Source: Poseidonibacter antarcticus (GTDB lineage: Bacteria > Campylobacterota > Campylobacteria > Campylobacterales > Arcobacteraceae). Taken from it: a DNA stretch of 64,000 bases. The stretch spans positions 1-64,000 of the forward strand of contig NZ_RCWF01000012.1 of assembly GCF_003667345.1 (NCBI RefSeq), given 5' to 3'. The notes under the pieces are model-generated. The model did no database searches, had not been told where the DNA came from, and saw nothing but the letters and a program-made list of their open reading frames with translations. Both the position numbers and the translations under genes were made by a program. Positions 26,115-34,882 of the stretch are shown here, in pieces. Position 1 is the stretch's first letter. Every line of letters begins with the position of its first letter.

Positions 26115-26537
26115 ATGAGTACAAAATTAAAAGAAGATATAAGGACAAATATGCAAAATACACCAGAACAACATAAAATTATTGCCGAGGTAGAAATTGC
26201 TTGTGCCTTAAATAAAAAGAGTATTAATGATGGTATAAAAAAATATAATGAAAATGGTCTAGAAAATGTTAGCAAAGGAATTAATCGTTATGTTAAAGCA
26301 ACCAGAGCTAGATTGCTTCATGCTAAACCAGGTTATATGAAAGTTGCTGGAACAAATGCAAAAGCTATGTTTAAAGTCTTATTTGAATTAGAAAATGAAA
26401 AATACATATCAAATTTTATATCTGCTCTTGAAGCAGAACAAAAATTAAGAGAAAAACCAAATGGTGAAGTTACTAAAGCTATTAATAGTGCTAAAGAAAC
26501 TTTAACGAAAAGAAAAGAAGCACTTGGAGAGAAATAG
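26115..26537 (+). CDS. Basic helical protein of unknown function
   Basis: 140 residues, Lys-rich and helical throughout, with no signal peptide or membrane segment. Stretches such as GINRYVKATRARLLHAKPGY and SAKETLTKRKEALGEK are strongly basic, which would fit nucleic acid binding, but no named domain is recognised. It begins 24 nt after the preceding exported protein gene and may share its transcript. The start ATG 26115 has only a weak GGAATG upstream. Confidence 0.5.
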   Translation: MSTKLKEDIRTNMQNTPEQHKIIAEVEIACALNKKSINDGIKKYNENGLENVSKGINRYVKATRARLLHAKPGYMKVAGTNAKAMFKVLFELENEKYISNFISALEAEQKLREKPNGEVTKAINSAKETLTKRKEALGEK

Positions 26538-26564
26538 TTTACCCTCCCGAGCAAAACTATTTCT

Positions 26565-26680
26565 CAAGTCAAACGTTCCACAACCTCTTACTTTTGGAGC
26601 AGTTTTTACTAATGAAAAATTTGTTCCAAAAAGACTTGAATTGTTGAACAAACTCCAAGTGGTACAATATAAATACTAAT
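26565..26680 (+). repeat. Intergenic repeat, module A
   Basis: CGTTCCACAACCTCTTACTT, TTGGAGCAGTTTTTACTAAT, TTTGTTCCAAAAAGACTTGA and TTGTTGAACAAACTCC follow the preceding stop by about 30 nt. Confidence 0.7.
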
Positions 26681-26686
26681 TGGAAT

Positions 26687-27313
26687 CTACTTCTTTTTTT
26701 CTTTTATAGAATTTATTACAAATGCTGCAGATATAAAAATTAATCCTAATATGAATATAAAGAAGTAGTAATATCTATCTTCTTTAAATTGGTTAAATTG
26801 CATTTCAAGAATTTCATTTTTTGTAGTTTTTAATAAATAAATTTTATTAGAACTCTTTCGTATAATTAGATAATCATCTTCTTTTAGATCATCAATTGAA
26901 AAATGTTTATTAGTAAATTCTTCTTGTTTATTTTTCATATAATTAATACTACGTATATTTGATTTTTCATATGAATTTACTATTTCATTTTTTTTATTTT
27001 CGTTTTGATAAAAGAAAAAAAGACTAATTAATATTAATGCAAAACCATATGAGATAAGAACTTCACTTATAAAGTGTAGTCTATTTATTGTTAGATATTT
27101 CTTTCTAGTTTCCACATCCTTTTTATCTATTTTAAAATATATAATATAAGCTGCAATAGCACTAGTAATAAAAATAACCGATATAAAAAAATAAAAAAAG
27201 TTGTAGGATTTAGTATATGTAGCATATGTAAATCCAGTAAAAAATACACCACTAATAAGTATAAAGATATCTGCCATGGCTTGTTCTTGTTCTAAGTCTT
27301 TAAAAAGTTTCAT
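26687..27313 (-). CDS. Integral membrane protein of unknown function
   Basis: 208 residues with about five hydrophobic helices: near 12-30, 38-60, 85-105 (EVLISYGFALILISLFFFYQ) and 180-200 (YFFIFILGLIFISAAFVINS). A charged soluble segment of about 70 residues lies between the last two (NKHFSIDDLKEDDYLIIRKS). No catalytic motif is visible. AAGGAGAATATT upstream of ATG 27313 is a good ribosome binding site. It is the only gene of its unit. Confidence 0.6.
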   Translation of the reverse strand: MKLFKDLEQEQAMADIFILISGVFFTGFTYATYTKSYNFFYFFISVIFITSAIAAYIIYFKIDKKDVETRKKYLTINRLHFISEVLISYGFALILISLFFFYQNENKKNEIVNSYEKSNIRSINYMKNKQEEFTNKHFSIDDLKEDDYLIIRKSSNKIYLLKTTKNEILEMQFNQFKEDRYYYFFIFILGLIFISAAFVINSIKEKKK

Positions 27314-27524
27314 TATAAATATTCTCCTTTGTTTTTTTTTGATTATATATAAATTTTAAATATTAATCCTATTTTTTATTAAGAAGTTTTAGAAGTTTTT
27401 TTTGATGGTAGAGCTTCCATCTTTTTAATTAGATGAGAACTCTATAATCAACAAATATAACTTTAATTTCATATATTAGTAATAGAATTAATAGTACCAG
27501 ATAAAAATGATCAGGCTACAGTTT

Positions 27525-27690
27525 ATAGGACAAAAAATTCTGAAGTCAATGGTTCAACAAACTCTAACTTTCGGAACAGTTTTTACTACTTTTGAGCTTG
27601 TTCCAAAAAGACTTGAAATTTGGAGCATGTTCAATAAGTACAGATTGTGGGACTTATTGTTTTATCTCAGAATTAAAAGATTCTGAGATG
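27525..27690 (+). repeat. Intergenic repeat, modules A and B; gap 27314-28016
   Basis: AGGACAAAAAATTCTGAAGT, GGAACAGTTTTTACTACTTT and TGAGCTTGTTCCAAAAAGAC are nearly identical to the copies at 23,440 and 30,500. A module B with a perfect CTCAGAAT/ATTCTGAG hairpin follows. A detached piece (CAATCCTCATACAAATATAG) lies at 27774-27793. AAACTGCTCT at 27709 and AGAGCAGTTT at 27792 can pair over a long loop. No gene is seen. Confidence 0.75.
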
Positions 27691-28067
27691 TAAAAAACAT
27701 AAACTGCTCTTTCAAAAAAAACTACCCTATACTTACCCTAAAACCATTTTCTAGATATAAATAATAAAAATCAATCCTCATACAAATATAGAGCAGTTTT
27801 TAAGATTAAATATTATTACATTCTATTTATCAACTTTAACTAGCAATTAAAATAAAATTTATAATTCTCATATGTACAAAGAAAAAGTACACCACTTTTT
27901 TACATTTAATATTCTATAAATCAGAAAAGACTTTGAGTGAATTGATAATCTATATGCTGTTTGATATATGTCACAACAATTATAAAATAATAATAAAATA
28001 GTTATTATATGATATTATGAGAAAAAATGATATTCTTAGATTATCAAATTTAAATCAAGGAAATAGT

Positions 28068-28760
28068 ATGAGTTTTATAAGTTTTATTTTTTGGCTTGTT
28101 ATCTTTATAGGATTAATGTATTTTATAATTTCACATAAACAAAAAATAGAATGGTTTGACGATTTATTTAATGAACAGACCCCATCAACAACTCAAAAAT
28201 TAAAGCTATTTAGAGGTATAGGCTACTTTTTATTTCTAGTTATGCTTTATTCAATTTTTATCAGCATAGTTAATGGCGAATATACTGATATTATGAAAGC
28301 ATTAACGCCAATAGGTGTTTTAATATCGGCTTTGTTAGCATCATTCTCTGTTATTGCAAATATAGAAAATACAAATGAAAATGCAAAAAAACAAACATAT
28401 TTAGGAAAACTAGAAATAATCTCATTAGAGCTTCATAAAGTTTTTGAGAATATAAATCAAGAAATTATAGAAAAACGAGAACTAGATTCTAGAAGTCTCC
28501 AACATATAAAATTATTATGTACAATTTATACACCAAAATTATTACCTGATTTTGAAAAATTTCAAAATAGAATTGACGATTCACGAAAAAATGTATTTAG
28601 TGATGAGAAAGGTAACATACTAATACCTTCTTCCACTAGTGTAAGAGGACAAGATTATCCAATGTATAAAGAAAATGCAAAATTCGAAGCATCTGTACTA
28701 AAAAATATGTGTTCGAGCTTACAAGCTAAAATCATTACAGAAATGAATCAGTATTTATAA
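28068..28760 (+). CDS. Membrane-anchored protein of unknown function
   Basis: About 230 residues from ATG 28068, with AAGGA at 28055-28059; an upstream in-frame ATG (28017) would add 17 polar residues but lacks a ribosome binding site. Three hydrophobic helices lie in the first 110 residues (FISFIFWLVIFIGLMYFIIS, IGYFLFLVMLYSIFISIV, ALTPIGVLISALLASFSVIA). A cytoplasmic helical domain follows. The layout is reminiscent of putative abortive-infection membrane proteins, but no diagnostic motif is seen. An Mrr-type nuclease gene follows downstream on the same strand. Confidence 0.55.
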   Translation: MSFISFIFWLVIFIGLMYFIISHKQKIEWFDDLFNEQTPSTTQKLKLFRGIGYFLFLVMLYSIFISIVNGEYTDIMKALTPIGVLISALLASFSVIANIENTNENAKKQTYLGKLEIISLELHKVFENINQEIIEKRELDSRSLQHIKLLCTIYTPKLLPDFEKFQNRIDDSRKNVFSDEKGNILIPSSTSVRGQDYPMYKENAKFEASVLKNMCSSLQAKIITEMNQYL

Positions 28761-29003
28761 AGTGAAATACTAATTCAAATCAAAAAATGCAAAATTAATG
28801 TGTCTATTTTTGAATCAAAATTATTCGTGATGAAGAATACGATAAATCAATAGTTGAAGATGTAGAGAATTTTATTAACTTTATAAAAAGTTTAAAAAAT
28901 CAGAAGTAACTTAAGACAGTTTGTTTAACTATAGAATATATAACTTTTAGTTAAGGATTAATGAGTTATATTTGGTTATTAAATTAATAAGAATGGGAAA
29001 TAG

Positions 29004-30284
29004 ATGAAAAATGAATTCGAACTTTTTTTAGAAAATAATTTTAAGAAAAATCCTTTGTGTTCTAGACTAAATAGCATTAGTGGTGGGTATTATTGGAAAT
29101 ATGACTTTCTTCTGTTAGAATTATATAAAAACAAGGAATTTAGGAATAATGATTCTTACATTATAGAATATTTTCTAAGTCATTTTGATTTTTATTGCTA
29201 CCCCGAATTTCCCAAAGAAAAGATTGTTGAAATATTAAAACTATTAATTAAAGAAAAGACAAAATTAGAACTACTGAAAATATTAGATAAACTATATTTT
29301 TCTCAGATAAGAAAGATTCTACTTATTTTTATTGAACAGTTAGATTATAAGTCAATGAAAATTTTAATCAATACAGATGAGAACAGTGTATCAAAGATAA
29401 TAAATATAGTAATTTTAATATTTGAAACTTCTCAAATTTTAAAAGATTATAAAAATTTTGATTTTCAAACAAAGCCTGAATTTACAGAATCAAAACATAT
29501 TTTGAAAAATGATAACTATATTAAATTTAATAAGTATATAGAAAAATTAATTAAGCAAAATAAGCCGATTATGTCACTATATTTATTGAATTATTTTGGT
29601 GGATGTGGTGATAATAACTCTGATTATGATTTAATAATTAATAATTATATTAAAGCTTTTGTTTCATTAGAAAGAATAGATATACTTGCTAAGTATTATG
29701 ATGAATTAGAATTAGCAAATGATAATATAGAATTCTTAGTACTTTTAGCAGAATATTATATAAAAATTAAAGATTCTGATAATGCAACACTAATTATAAA
29801 TAATATTACAAAAATTGAACCAACATATCCATTCATTAAATTGGGGTTAAATGAAATTCAAAAGATATTTATGATTAATAAGTTGACTGCTGATAATATA
29901 GATATAGAAAATATAAATAAATTAACTGGACAAGAATTTGAAATATTATTAATAAACAAATTTAAAGAGTTAGGTTTTAAAACAATAGCTACCCCTATTA
30001 CTGGTGATTATGGTGCAGATATTATTATTGAAACGCAAGATGAAACAAGGTTTATTATCCAATGTAAAAGATTCAAAAGCAAGGTGAATTTAAAAGCTAT
30101 TCAAGAAGTTGTAGGTGCTTTGGCACACTATAATGGTGATTTAGGTATTGTCATTACCAATAGTACTTTTTTAAATAGTGCAATAAAACTAGCTGATAGT
30201 AATGACATTGAATTGTGGGATAATTTTAGATTGATGCAATTTTTATCTAATGATATTTCATTTTCACAAATTGTTGATTCATAG
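29004..30284 (+). CDS. Mrr-type restriction endonuclease-like protein
   Basis: 426 residues. The last 115 residues form an Mrr_cat-type PD-(D/E)xK nuclease: LTGQEFEILLINKFKELGF, then GDYGADIIIETQDETRFIIQ with CKRF, giving the Asp...Gln-x-Lys catalytic arrangement. The first 300 residues are helical with TPR-like pairs (LLAEYYIKIKDSDNATLIIN) and no recognised domain, in place of the winged HTH of E. coli Mrr. Such proteins cut modified or invading DNA. No methyltransferase is nearby, so modification-dependent or signal-dependent cutting is more likely than classical restriction. Confidence 0.75.
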   Translation: MKNEFELFLENNFKKNPLCSRLNSISGGYYWKYDFLLLELYKNKEFRNNDSYIIEYFLSHFDFYCYPEFPKEKIVEILKLLIKEKTKLELLKILDKLYFSQIRKILLIFIEQLDYKSMKILINTDENSVSKIINIVILIFETSQILKDYKNFDFQTKPEFTESKHILKNDNYIKFNKYIEKLIKQNKPIMSLYLLNYFGGCGDNNSDYDLIINNYIKAFVSLERIDILAKYYDELELANDNIEFLVLLAEYYIKIKDSDNATLIINNITKIEPTYPFIKLGLNEIQKIFMINKLTADNIDIENINKLTGQEFEILLINKFKELGFKTIATPITGDYGADIIIETQDETRFIIQCKRFKSKVNLKAIQEVVGALAHYNGDLGIVITNSTFLNSAIKLADSNDIELWDNFRLMQFLSNDISFSQIVDS

Positions 30285-30454
30285 TAAAGATATGTAACTA
30301 TTTGTATTTTGGAATTGTTGAAAAGTTGTGTTTTTCAATCACATTTACTATAATAAGTTAATGTTTTTTTAATTACTAAAAAAAGATAGAAGTAATACCT
30401 ACTAATATGTCATAAATAATTGATACACCAAAACCTGGAGTGGTAATTGAAATT

Positions 30455-30640
30455 AGGACATTAAATTTTGATCAGTCTCTTCCTCAACCTCTTATTTTTG
30501 GAACAGTTTTAACTACTTTTGAGCTTGTTCCAAAAAGACTTGAAATTTGGAGCATGTTCAATAAGTACAGGTTCTTGAACTTCTTGTTTTAACTTATATA
30601 CTTTTAATCACGAGTATGAATTTAAGTTACCTTTCCAACA
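30455..30640 (+). repeat. Intergenic repeat, modules A and B; gap 30285-30705
   Basis: TTAGGACATTAAATTTTGAT, CAGTCTCTTCCTCAACCTCT and the TTTTTGGAACA/TGTTCCAAAAA core form module A. TTCTTGAACTTCTTGTTTTA and GAGTATGAATTTAAGTTACC TTTCC form module B. About 90 bases of the core are almost identical to the copies at 23,400 and 27,540. The 170 bp before it hold nothing recognised. Confidence 0.75.
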
Positions 30641-30702
30641 TCACCTGATTGTTCTATTGCATACCCTACTGTTTTAGCTATAGAAACAGCAGGAATTGCA
30701 TC
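30637..30702 (-). pseudogene. SDR C-terminal scrap
   Basis: On the minus strand VSIAKTVGYAIEQSGDV is open, matching ISIAKAVAYAIEQPDDV in the deleted SDR at 32335-32499. It lies between the dehalogenase stop and the repeat, so a second copy of the SDR end was once here. Confidence 0.5.
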
Positions 30703-30705
30703 TTT

Positions 30706-31608
30706 TTATTTATTTAATATTTTTTTATACCAATCTACAATACCTTCCCCAATTTCGTGTGGATGTGATTCTTGTAGATAATGCTTTCCTTCACCTAAAT
30801 CTACTGCAGTAATATTTTCCCAAGTTTCAGCTATATGCTCACCTAATTCTCGATTAATTATTAGTCCTGGTTCTGCATAAAACAACAACTTAGGAACATC
30901 TGAATTTTTGTGGTATTCAGTATATGAATTAACAATGTCAGTGGTAAATTTTGGAACGCCATCAAACGAAATTTGGCCAGGCCAAACTAATAGTGGTTTA
31001 CGGCTCTTTTCTTCCAAATAAGGAGCTCGGTAATGATCCATTTCTTCTTTAGTTAATTCTCTGCCCGCCATCATAGGTAGCATAGCTTCAATAAAGAAGT
31101 TGTTTTTAACGATCATTTCATGTCCTTCTATTGGGTCACGAAATTTTTTAAATAATGTTTCGGTCTCTTTAGTTGTATTTTTCCAATAAGAAACTTGAGA
31201 CATAGCTTCAAAAAAAACAATCCCTTTTACATTTTCTCTGTGCTGATTGGCATAGTTAAAACCTAAAGCAGAACCCCAATCTTGTATTATAAGAATGATA
31301 TTTTTTAAAGCTAATTTTTCAATAAACGCATCTAAATATGTAATATGGTCTTCAAACGTATAATCTATATCGGGCTTGTCAGACTTACCCATTCCAATAA
31401 GATCTGGAACAACTACTCGACCTAATGGACTTACATGCGGAATGATATTTCTCCATAAATAACTTGAAGTAGGATTTCCGTGTATTAGTAAAAAAGTGTC
31501 TTTTGAATTTTTATCTCCTTCATCTACATAATGCATTTTAGAACCTAATACTTCTTGAAATTTAGATTCAAAAGGAAACGCTGCTGATATTTGTTTGTTG
31601 TTTTTCAT
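30706..31608 (-). CDS. Haloalkane dehalogenase (alpha/beta hydrolase, HLD-II type)
   Basis: 300 residues. LLIHGNPTSSYLWRNIIPHV carries the oxyanion-hole HGNP and the halide-binding Asn. ILIIQDWGSALGFNYA carries the nucleophile Asp followed by the halide-binding Trp. GIVFFEAM provides the Glu of the triad and GEGKHYLQESHP the His. These match DhaA/LinB, and EMDHYRAPYLEEKSRKPLLV is also typical. It should hydrolyse haloalkanes to alcohol and halide in the cytoplasm. It is last in an SDR-alkD-dehalogenase transcript under a probable TetR operator. Confidence 0.85.
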   Translation of the reverse strand: MKNNKQISAAFPFESKFQEVLGSKMHYVDEGDKNSKDTFLLIHGNPTSSYLWRNIIPHVSPLGRVVVPDLIGMGKSDKPDIDYTFEDHITYLDAFIEKLALKNIILIIQDWGSALGFNYANQHRENVKGIVFFEAMSQVSYWKNTTKETETLFKKFRDPIEGHEMIVKNNFFIEAMLPMMAGRELTKEEMDHYRAPYLEEKSRKPLLVWPGQISFDGVPKFTTDIVNSYTEYHKNSDVPKLLFYAEPGLIINRELGEHIAETWENITAVDLGEGKHYLQESHPHEIGEGIVDWYKKILNK

Positions 31609-31613
31609 ATTTT

Positions 31614-32327
31614 TTACCTTTTTAATTTTGAAATTGAATTTTTGCGGTTTAGAAATCTTGCTACTTTTCTAACTTCCTTCAGTTTTTCTCGTTTTGTTTT
31701 ATCCCACTTTTCTGTACCTGCACTATATCCATAAGCACAAATTTTAGTTGCATTTTTAAATAGAAATTCTTCCTGTTCTTTAGGGTATATATTTCCTATT
31801 TCTCTAAGAGTCCAACCCACGCCTTTCTCCACATAATAAGCGTTGTCAGAAATTAAAGGTGCTACCAAATCTATAAGTACCTGGAAAGGCAAATAGTGTT
31901 TTCTCTGTGCGCTATAATAAAGTAAACCCACTATGCTTTGTCTTCTATGCCATGGGTTTTTAGAAGTATTCCATTTTTTATACGTTGGCAAAATTAGTTC
32001 TGCATCATATTCTACTAACTGAGCATATATTTTTGAAATACTATCGCTTGTTTCCCAACGATTAATTTTGTCTTGCCATAATTTAATCGTTGACCAAGAG
32101 GAAAGCATTTTTTCTTTGTTTTTAATATGCTCCTCCAAGAAATACAAACAAAACATTTCTGCTCTATACACTTTTGTGTTCGTCCATATATAACTCCATA
32201 TCTCTAATTGTTCATTAAAAGACATTTGCTTAAAAGAAAAACCTCTTTTAAAAGATTTCCTTTGTAAAGGAACGGTTTCACCTGCTTTAGAAGTGATTTT
32301 TTCTATTTCTTGAAGATAGTTTTTCAT
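31614..32327 (-). CDS. AlkD-like DNA alkylation repair protein
   Basis: 237 residues of HEAT-like helical pairs. NPWHRRQSIVGLLYYSAQRK and DNAYYVEKGVGWTLREIGNI are the signature region of the AlkC/AlkD glycosylase family, with the Trp, Asp and Arg that contact alkylated DNA. It removes N3- and N7-alkylpurines without base flipping. Its stop is 5 nt before the dehalogenase start, so both are co-transcribed: removal of alkylating halides and repair of their damage in one operon. Confidence 0.8.
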   Translation of the reverse strand: MKNYLQEIEKITSKAGETVPLQRKSFKRGFSFKQMSFNEQLEIWSYIWTNTKVYRAEMFCLYFLEEHIKNKEKMLSSWSTIKLWQDKINRWETSDSISKIYAQLVEYDAELILPTYKKWNTSKNPWHRRQSIVGLLYYSAQRKHYLPFQVLIDLVAPLISDNAYYVEKGVGWTLREIGNIYPKEQEEFLFKNATKICAYGYSAGTEKWDKTKREKLKEVRKVARFLNRKNSISKLKR

Positions 32328-32334
32328 TTCTGTT

Positions 32335-32499
32335 CTAAAAATCTTGTACTGTTGGACGAATTACTAATTCATTAATATCTACATCATCTGGTTGCTCGAT
32401 AGCATACGCTACTGCTTTAGCTATAGAAATAGCTGTAGTTTCTCCTAATCCACTACTTCCACCTGTAATTACTACTACTTTACCTTCAACATTTTTCAT
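32335..32499 (-). pseudogene. Short-chain dehydrogenase with large internal deletion
   Basis: 54 codons from ATG 32499 with AAGGAAAAATT upstream. The first 20 residues (EGKVVVITGGSSGLGE) are an SDR Rossmann nucleotide loop. The last 25 (AVAYAIEQPDDVDINELVIR) are the family's C-terminal end. About 190 residues, including the YxxxK active site, are missing, cleanly and in frame. It still stands as the first gene of the TetR-controlled operon, possibly as a translational leader. Confidence 0.75.
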
Positions 32500-32533
32500 A
32501 ATTTTTCCTTTTTGATTATCTATATTTAGAATG

Positions 32534-32581
32534 ATACCACCTGGTACTTTAATATATCCTTAATTAAAATACCATATAGTA
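32534..32581. promoter_or_regulatory. Two probable TetR operators before the SDR/alkD/dehalogenase operon
   Basis: ATACCACCTGGTACTTTAAT starts at 32534 and ATACCATATAGTACTTTAAT at 32569. Both resemble the perfect dyad AGTACCATATGGTACT upstream of the TetR gene (33324-33339), including the following TTTAAT. Shared operators link this operon to that regulator; binding is inferred. Confidence 0.65.
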
Positions 32582-32691
32582 CTTTAATTGTAAGATTTAT
32601 TGTTTATTTAATTTGGAGTTATTTGAATTTTATTGTTTTTAGGTTTTAAAAGAAGAGAAAGAGCTAATCTTTTTCTTCTTTGTGATAGGTT

Positions 32692-33291
32692 TTATTTAAA
32701 GATAGAGAAAGATAAAGTTAGAATTTCTTTCATAGTTTTCACATCATAACCATTAGATATTCTGTTCATTGCCATACTTACTTGGGTATCAATATAATTT
32801 GCTGCCAGCTTTGAGGAGATGTCTTTAGTAAAGTCAGCATTTTCTTTTGATCTTTGAATCCATTTTTCATATGTTTCAACATATTGTTTGTGAATACGCT
32901 CAATTTCTTTTTTAGTTTCATCACCTAAAGGATAATTTGAATCACGCAATTTTATAAATAAACATCCATCATGATTAGTACTTTTAACTGTTAACCTTGA
33001 TACAAACTTATCTAAAGTATCACAGAAGGGAAGATCTTCTATAAATAACTTTTGAACTTCAGTTATTACATTCTTCTCATAATGTTCTAATACAGCTTTT
33101 AATAGGCCATCATCATTTCCAAATTCTCTATAAATCCCAGGCTTAGATACATTTGCCCTTTTACATATCTCATTAAGAGATATTACTTCAATACCTTCTT
33201 CCCAGTATGCTTTCATACTTATATCTAAGATATGCTCTCTATTTAATGTTTTTGGTCGTCCTCTTGAACGTTTACTTTCTTCTATACTCAT
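32692..33291 (-). CDS. TetR-family repressor of the dehalogenase operon
   Basis: 199 residues. The N-terminus is basic (KRSRGRPKTLNREHILDISM) and the HTH is VISLNEICKRANVSKPGIYR, as in TetR proteins of the AcrR type. The C-terminal ligand domain carries CLFIKLRDSNYPLG and a Cys near residue 65 (LPFCDTLDKF). Its own promoter contains a perfect dyad, and two variants precede the SDR/alkD/dehalogenase operon. It is likely inactivated by an electrophile or aldehyde, but the ligand cannot be read from sequence. Confidence 0.8.
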   Translation of the reverse strand: MSIEESKRSRGRPKTLNREHILDISMKAYWEEGIEVISLNEICKRANVSKPGIYREFGNDDGLLKAVLEHYEKNVITEVQKLFIEDLPFCDTLDKFVSRLTVKSTNHDGCLFIKLRDSNYPLGDETKKEIERIHKQYVETYEKWIQRSKENADFTKDISSKLAANYIDTQVSMAMNRISNGYDVKTMKEILTLSFSIFK

Positions 33292-33323
33292 GATATATGC
33301 CTTTTTGAGTTTTATGGTCTTAT

Positions 33324-33339
33324 AGTACCATATGGTACT
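33324..33339. promoter_or_regulatory. Palindromic TetR operator (autoregulation)
   Basis: AGTACCATATGGTACT is a perfect 16-bp palindrome 32 bp upstream of the TetR start codon. Confidence 0.7.
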
Positions 33340-33369
33340 TTAATATTCATTAAGTCAAACTATTTTTTT

Positions 33370-33418
33370 ACTTAAATAGTTTTAAATTCTAAGTATGAAT
33401 TTATGTTACCACTCCATC
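33370..33418 (+). repeat. Module B fragment, near the right limit of the repeat-bearing region
   Basis: AGTTTTAAATTCTAAGTATG AATTTATGTTACCACTCCAT is the right half of module B. It ends 1-2 nt before the stop of the MocA-like gene. The left half is missing. Confidence 0.65.
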
Positions 33419-33419
33419 T

Positions 33420-34001
33420 TTAAGTATTTAAAAAATTAAGATAATCTTTTTTTGTATCTATATCAATAGAATATTTATCTTCTAACAATACAAAATCTAA
33501 AGGATTTTCTTCAAGAAACTTTTTTGCACCTTTATCGCCTTTTAAATTTTCTAACATTTTAAAATATATTTTAGGAAATATTGAGGGAACGGCAAATCTA
33601 TTTTGATATTTTGAACATATAATTAAATTTTTATTTTCTGATGATTTCTTAATCAATTTTTGATAATGATTTAAAGGAATTAAGGGTTGGTCGCATAACA
33701 TAATTAGTACCTTTTCAAATTCAAGGAAGTAAGGTATACAATAAGAGATAGAACTTCCCATCCCTTCTTTATAATTTGAGTTAACCATTATTGATATAGG
33801 GAAATCAATTATTTCATTTTTAATCTCATCATTTTTATGCCCTAATACAACTTTTACGTTAGAGCTTATTTTCAATGCTTTTTTTACAGCTATTTGAATT
33901 AATGTTTCATTCCCTACTTTTAATAACTGTTTAGGTTCTCCTAAACGTGAAGAAGTACCAGCAGCTAAAATAAGTACGGCTAGATTATTAGATTTTTCCA
34001 T
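33420..34001 (-). CDS. MocA-like molybdenum cofactor nucleotidyltransferase
   Basis: 193 residues. AVLILAAGTSSRLGEPKQLL is the nucleotide-binding loop of MobA/MocA-type transferases, and VLIMLCDQPLIPLNHYQ the metal site. MocA adds CMP to molybdopterin for enzymes of the xanthine oxidase family, which fits the operon. The start overlaps the XdhC gene by 14 nt. It is the last gene of the operon and its stop abuts a fragment of the intergenic repeat. Confidence 0.82.
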   Translation of the reverse strand: MEKSNNLAVLILAAGTSSRLGEPKQLLKVGNETLIQIAVKKALKISSNVKVVLGHKNDEIKNEIIDFPISIMVNSNYKEGMGSSISYCIPYFLEFEKVLIMLCDQPLIPLNHYQKLIKKSSENKNLIICSKYQNRFAVPSIFPKIYFKMLENLKGDKGAKKFLEENPLDFVLLEDKYSIDIDTKKDYLNFLNT

Positions 34002-34878
34002 TTTTTCTTGCTTCTATTTGTGCACATATTGATAAAGCTATTGATTGGTGCGTATTACCACCAATATCAAAACCAACTGGAGCAAAATATCTCTTATCAT
34101 CCTGAAGATTAAATTGTTCTCGTTTTTTTTGCATGTTCTTTTTATTTCCTAAGATGCCAATATATTCAACATTTGAATCAAGCAATGCTTCTAAATAGGT
34201 ATCATCGGTATTTGGACAATGACTTAAAATAACTGCGGCATTATATGAACTCAAATCATAGGATAAAATATCTTTAAGATTTTCAAGTTTAATTAAATTA
34301 TCTGCTTCATTTACATACTCTTCTTTAATTTCCCTATCAATAACCGTAGTTTCCCATGCCATTAAATTTGCCATAGAAATCAAAGATGTTACATGAGAAC
34401 CTGAACCAAAAATCAATAAAGAGTATGGCTTTTGAATTGTTTGATAAAATCTTTCATTTTCAAGTTTTGTTTCAATGCTCTCATCAATAATTTCAAAACT
34501 AAAGTCTTTAATCGACCTACTTAAAGTCTTTCCTATATTATCAAGAGAAATACCTAAGGCACCATAATTCTCAGCGTAAAAAAAAGGCTGAATCAAATAT
34601 CTACTAATACCATGGCCTGATTTCTTATCTTTAGGTGTATTTTCAAAATGTAGAGACTCACGTGATTGTAAAACTTCTTTACCAAAAGCATAAATCTTAT
34701 TATGTAAAGAAGGACTTCCTAAGACACCTATAAATTCTTCATTTGAATTTATAAGTATCATATTTCCAGCTTTTGAATAAGTAGATCCAAGTGTTTGAAT
34801 AACACTCGCACCCACAATATCTAAACCTTTTTGTCTACTACTTTCAATAAATTTTAAATACTCTTTATTACAAAACAC
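33988..34878 (-). CDS. XdhC/CoxI-family maturation factor
   Basis: 296 residues from GTG 34878, 4 nt after the molybdopterin subunit. The N-terminal domain has VGASVIQTLGSTYSKAGNMI, and the Rossmann domain has SLLIFGSGSHVTSLISMANL, VILSHCPNTDDTYLEALLDS and YIGILGNKKN with GFDIGGNTHQSIALSICAQI. XdhC proteins insert sulfurated molybdenum cofactor into xanthine-dehydrogenase-type enzymes. The Rossmann loop GSGSH is slightly unlike the usual GAGHV, but overall conservation is good. Confidence 0.85.
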   Translation of the reverse strand: MFCNKEYLKFIESSRQKGLDIVGASVIQTLGSTYSKAGNMILINSNEEFIGVLGSPSLHNKIYAFGKEVLQSRESLHFENTPKDKKSGHGISRYLIQPFFYAENYGALGISLDNIGKTLSRSIKDFSFEIIDESIETKLENERFYQTIQKPYSLLIFGSGSHVTSLISMANLMAWETTVIDREIKEEYVNEADNLIKLENLKDILSYDLSSYNAAVILSHCPNTDDTYLEALLDSNVEYIGILGNKKNMQKKREQFNLQDDKRYFAPVGFDIGGNTHQSIALSICAQIEARKNGKI

Positions 34879-34882
34879 AAGT

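Noticed and set aside
27403-27425. GATGG...CCATC hairpin followed by T residues as a terminator
   Set aside because: The stem is only five base pairs and no plus-strand gene ends before it.
28820-28909. Open 29-codon stub RDEEYDKSIVEDVENFINFI before the Mrr gene
   Set aside because: It has no start codon and I could not match it to a family with any confidence; probably gene debris.
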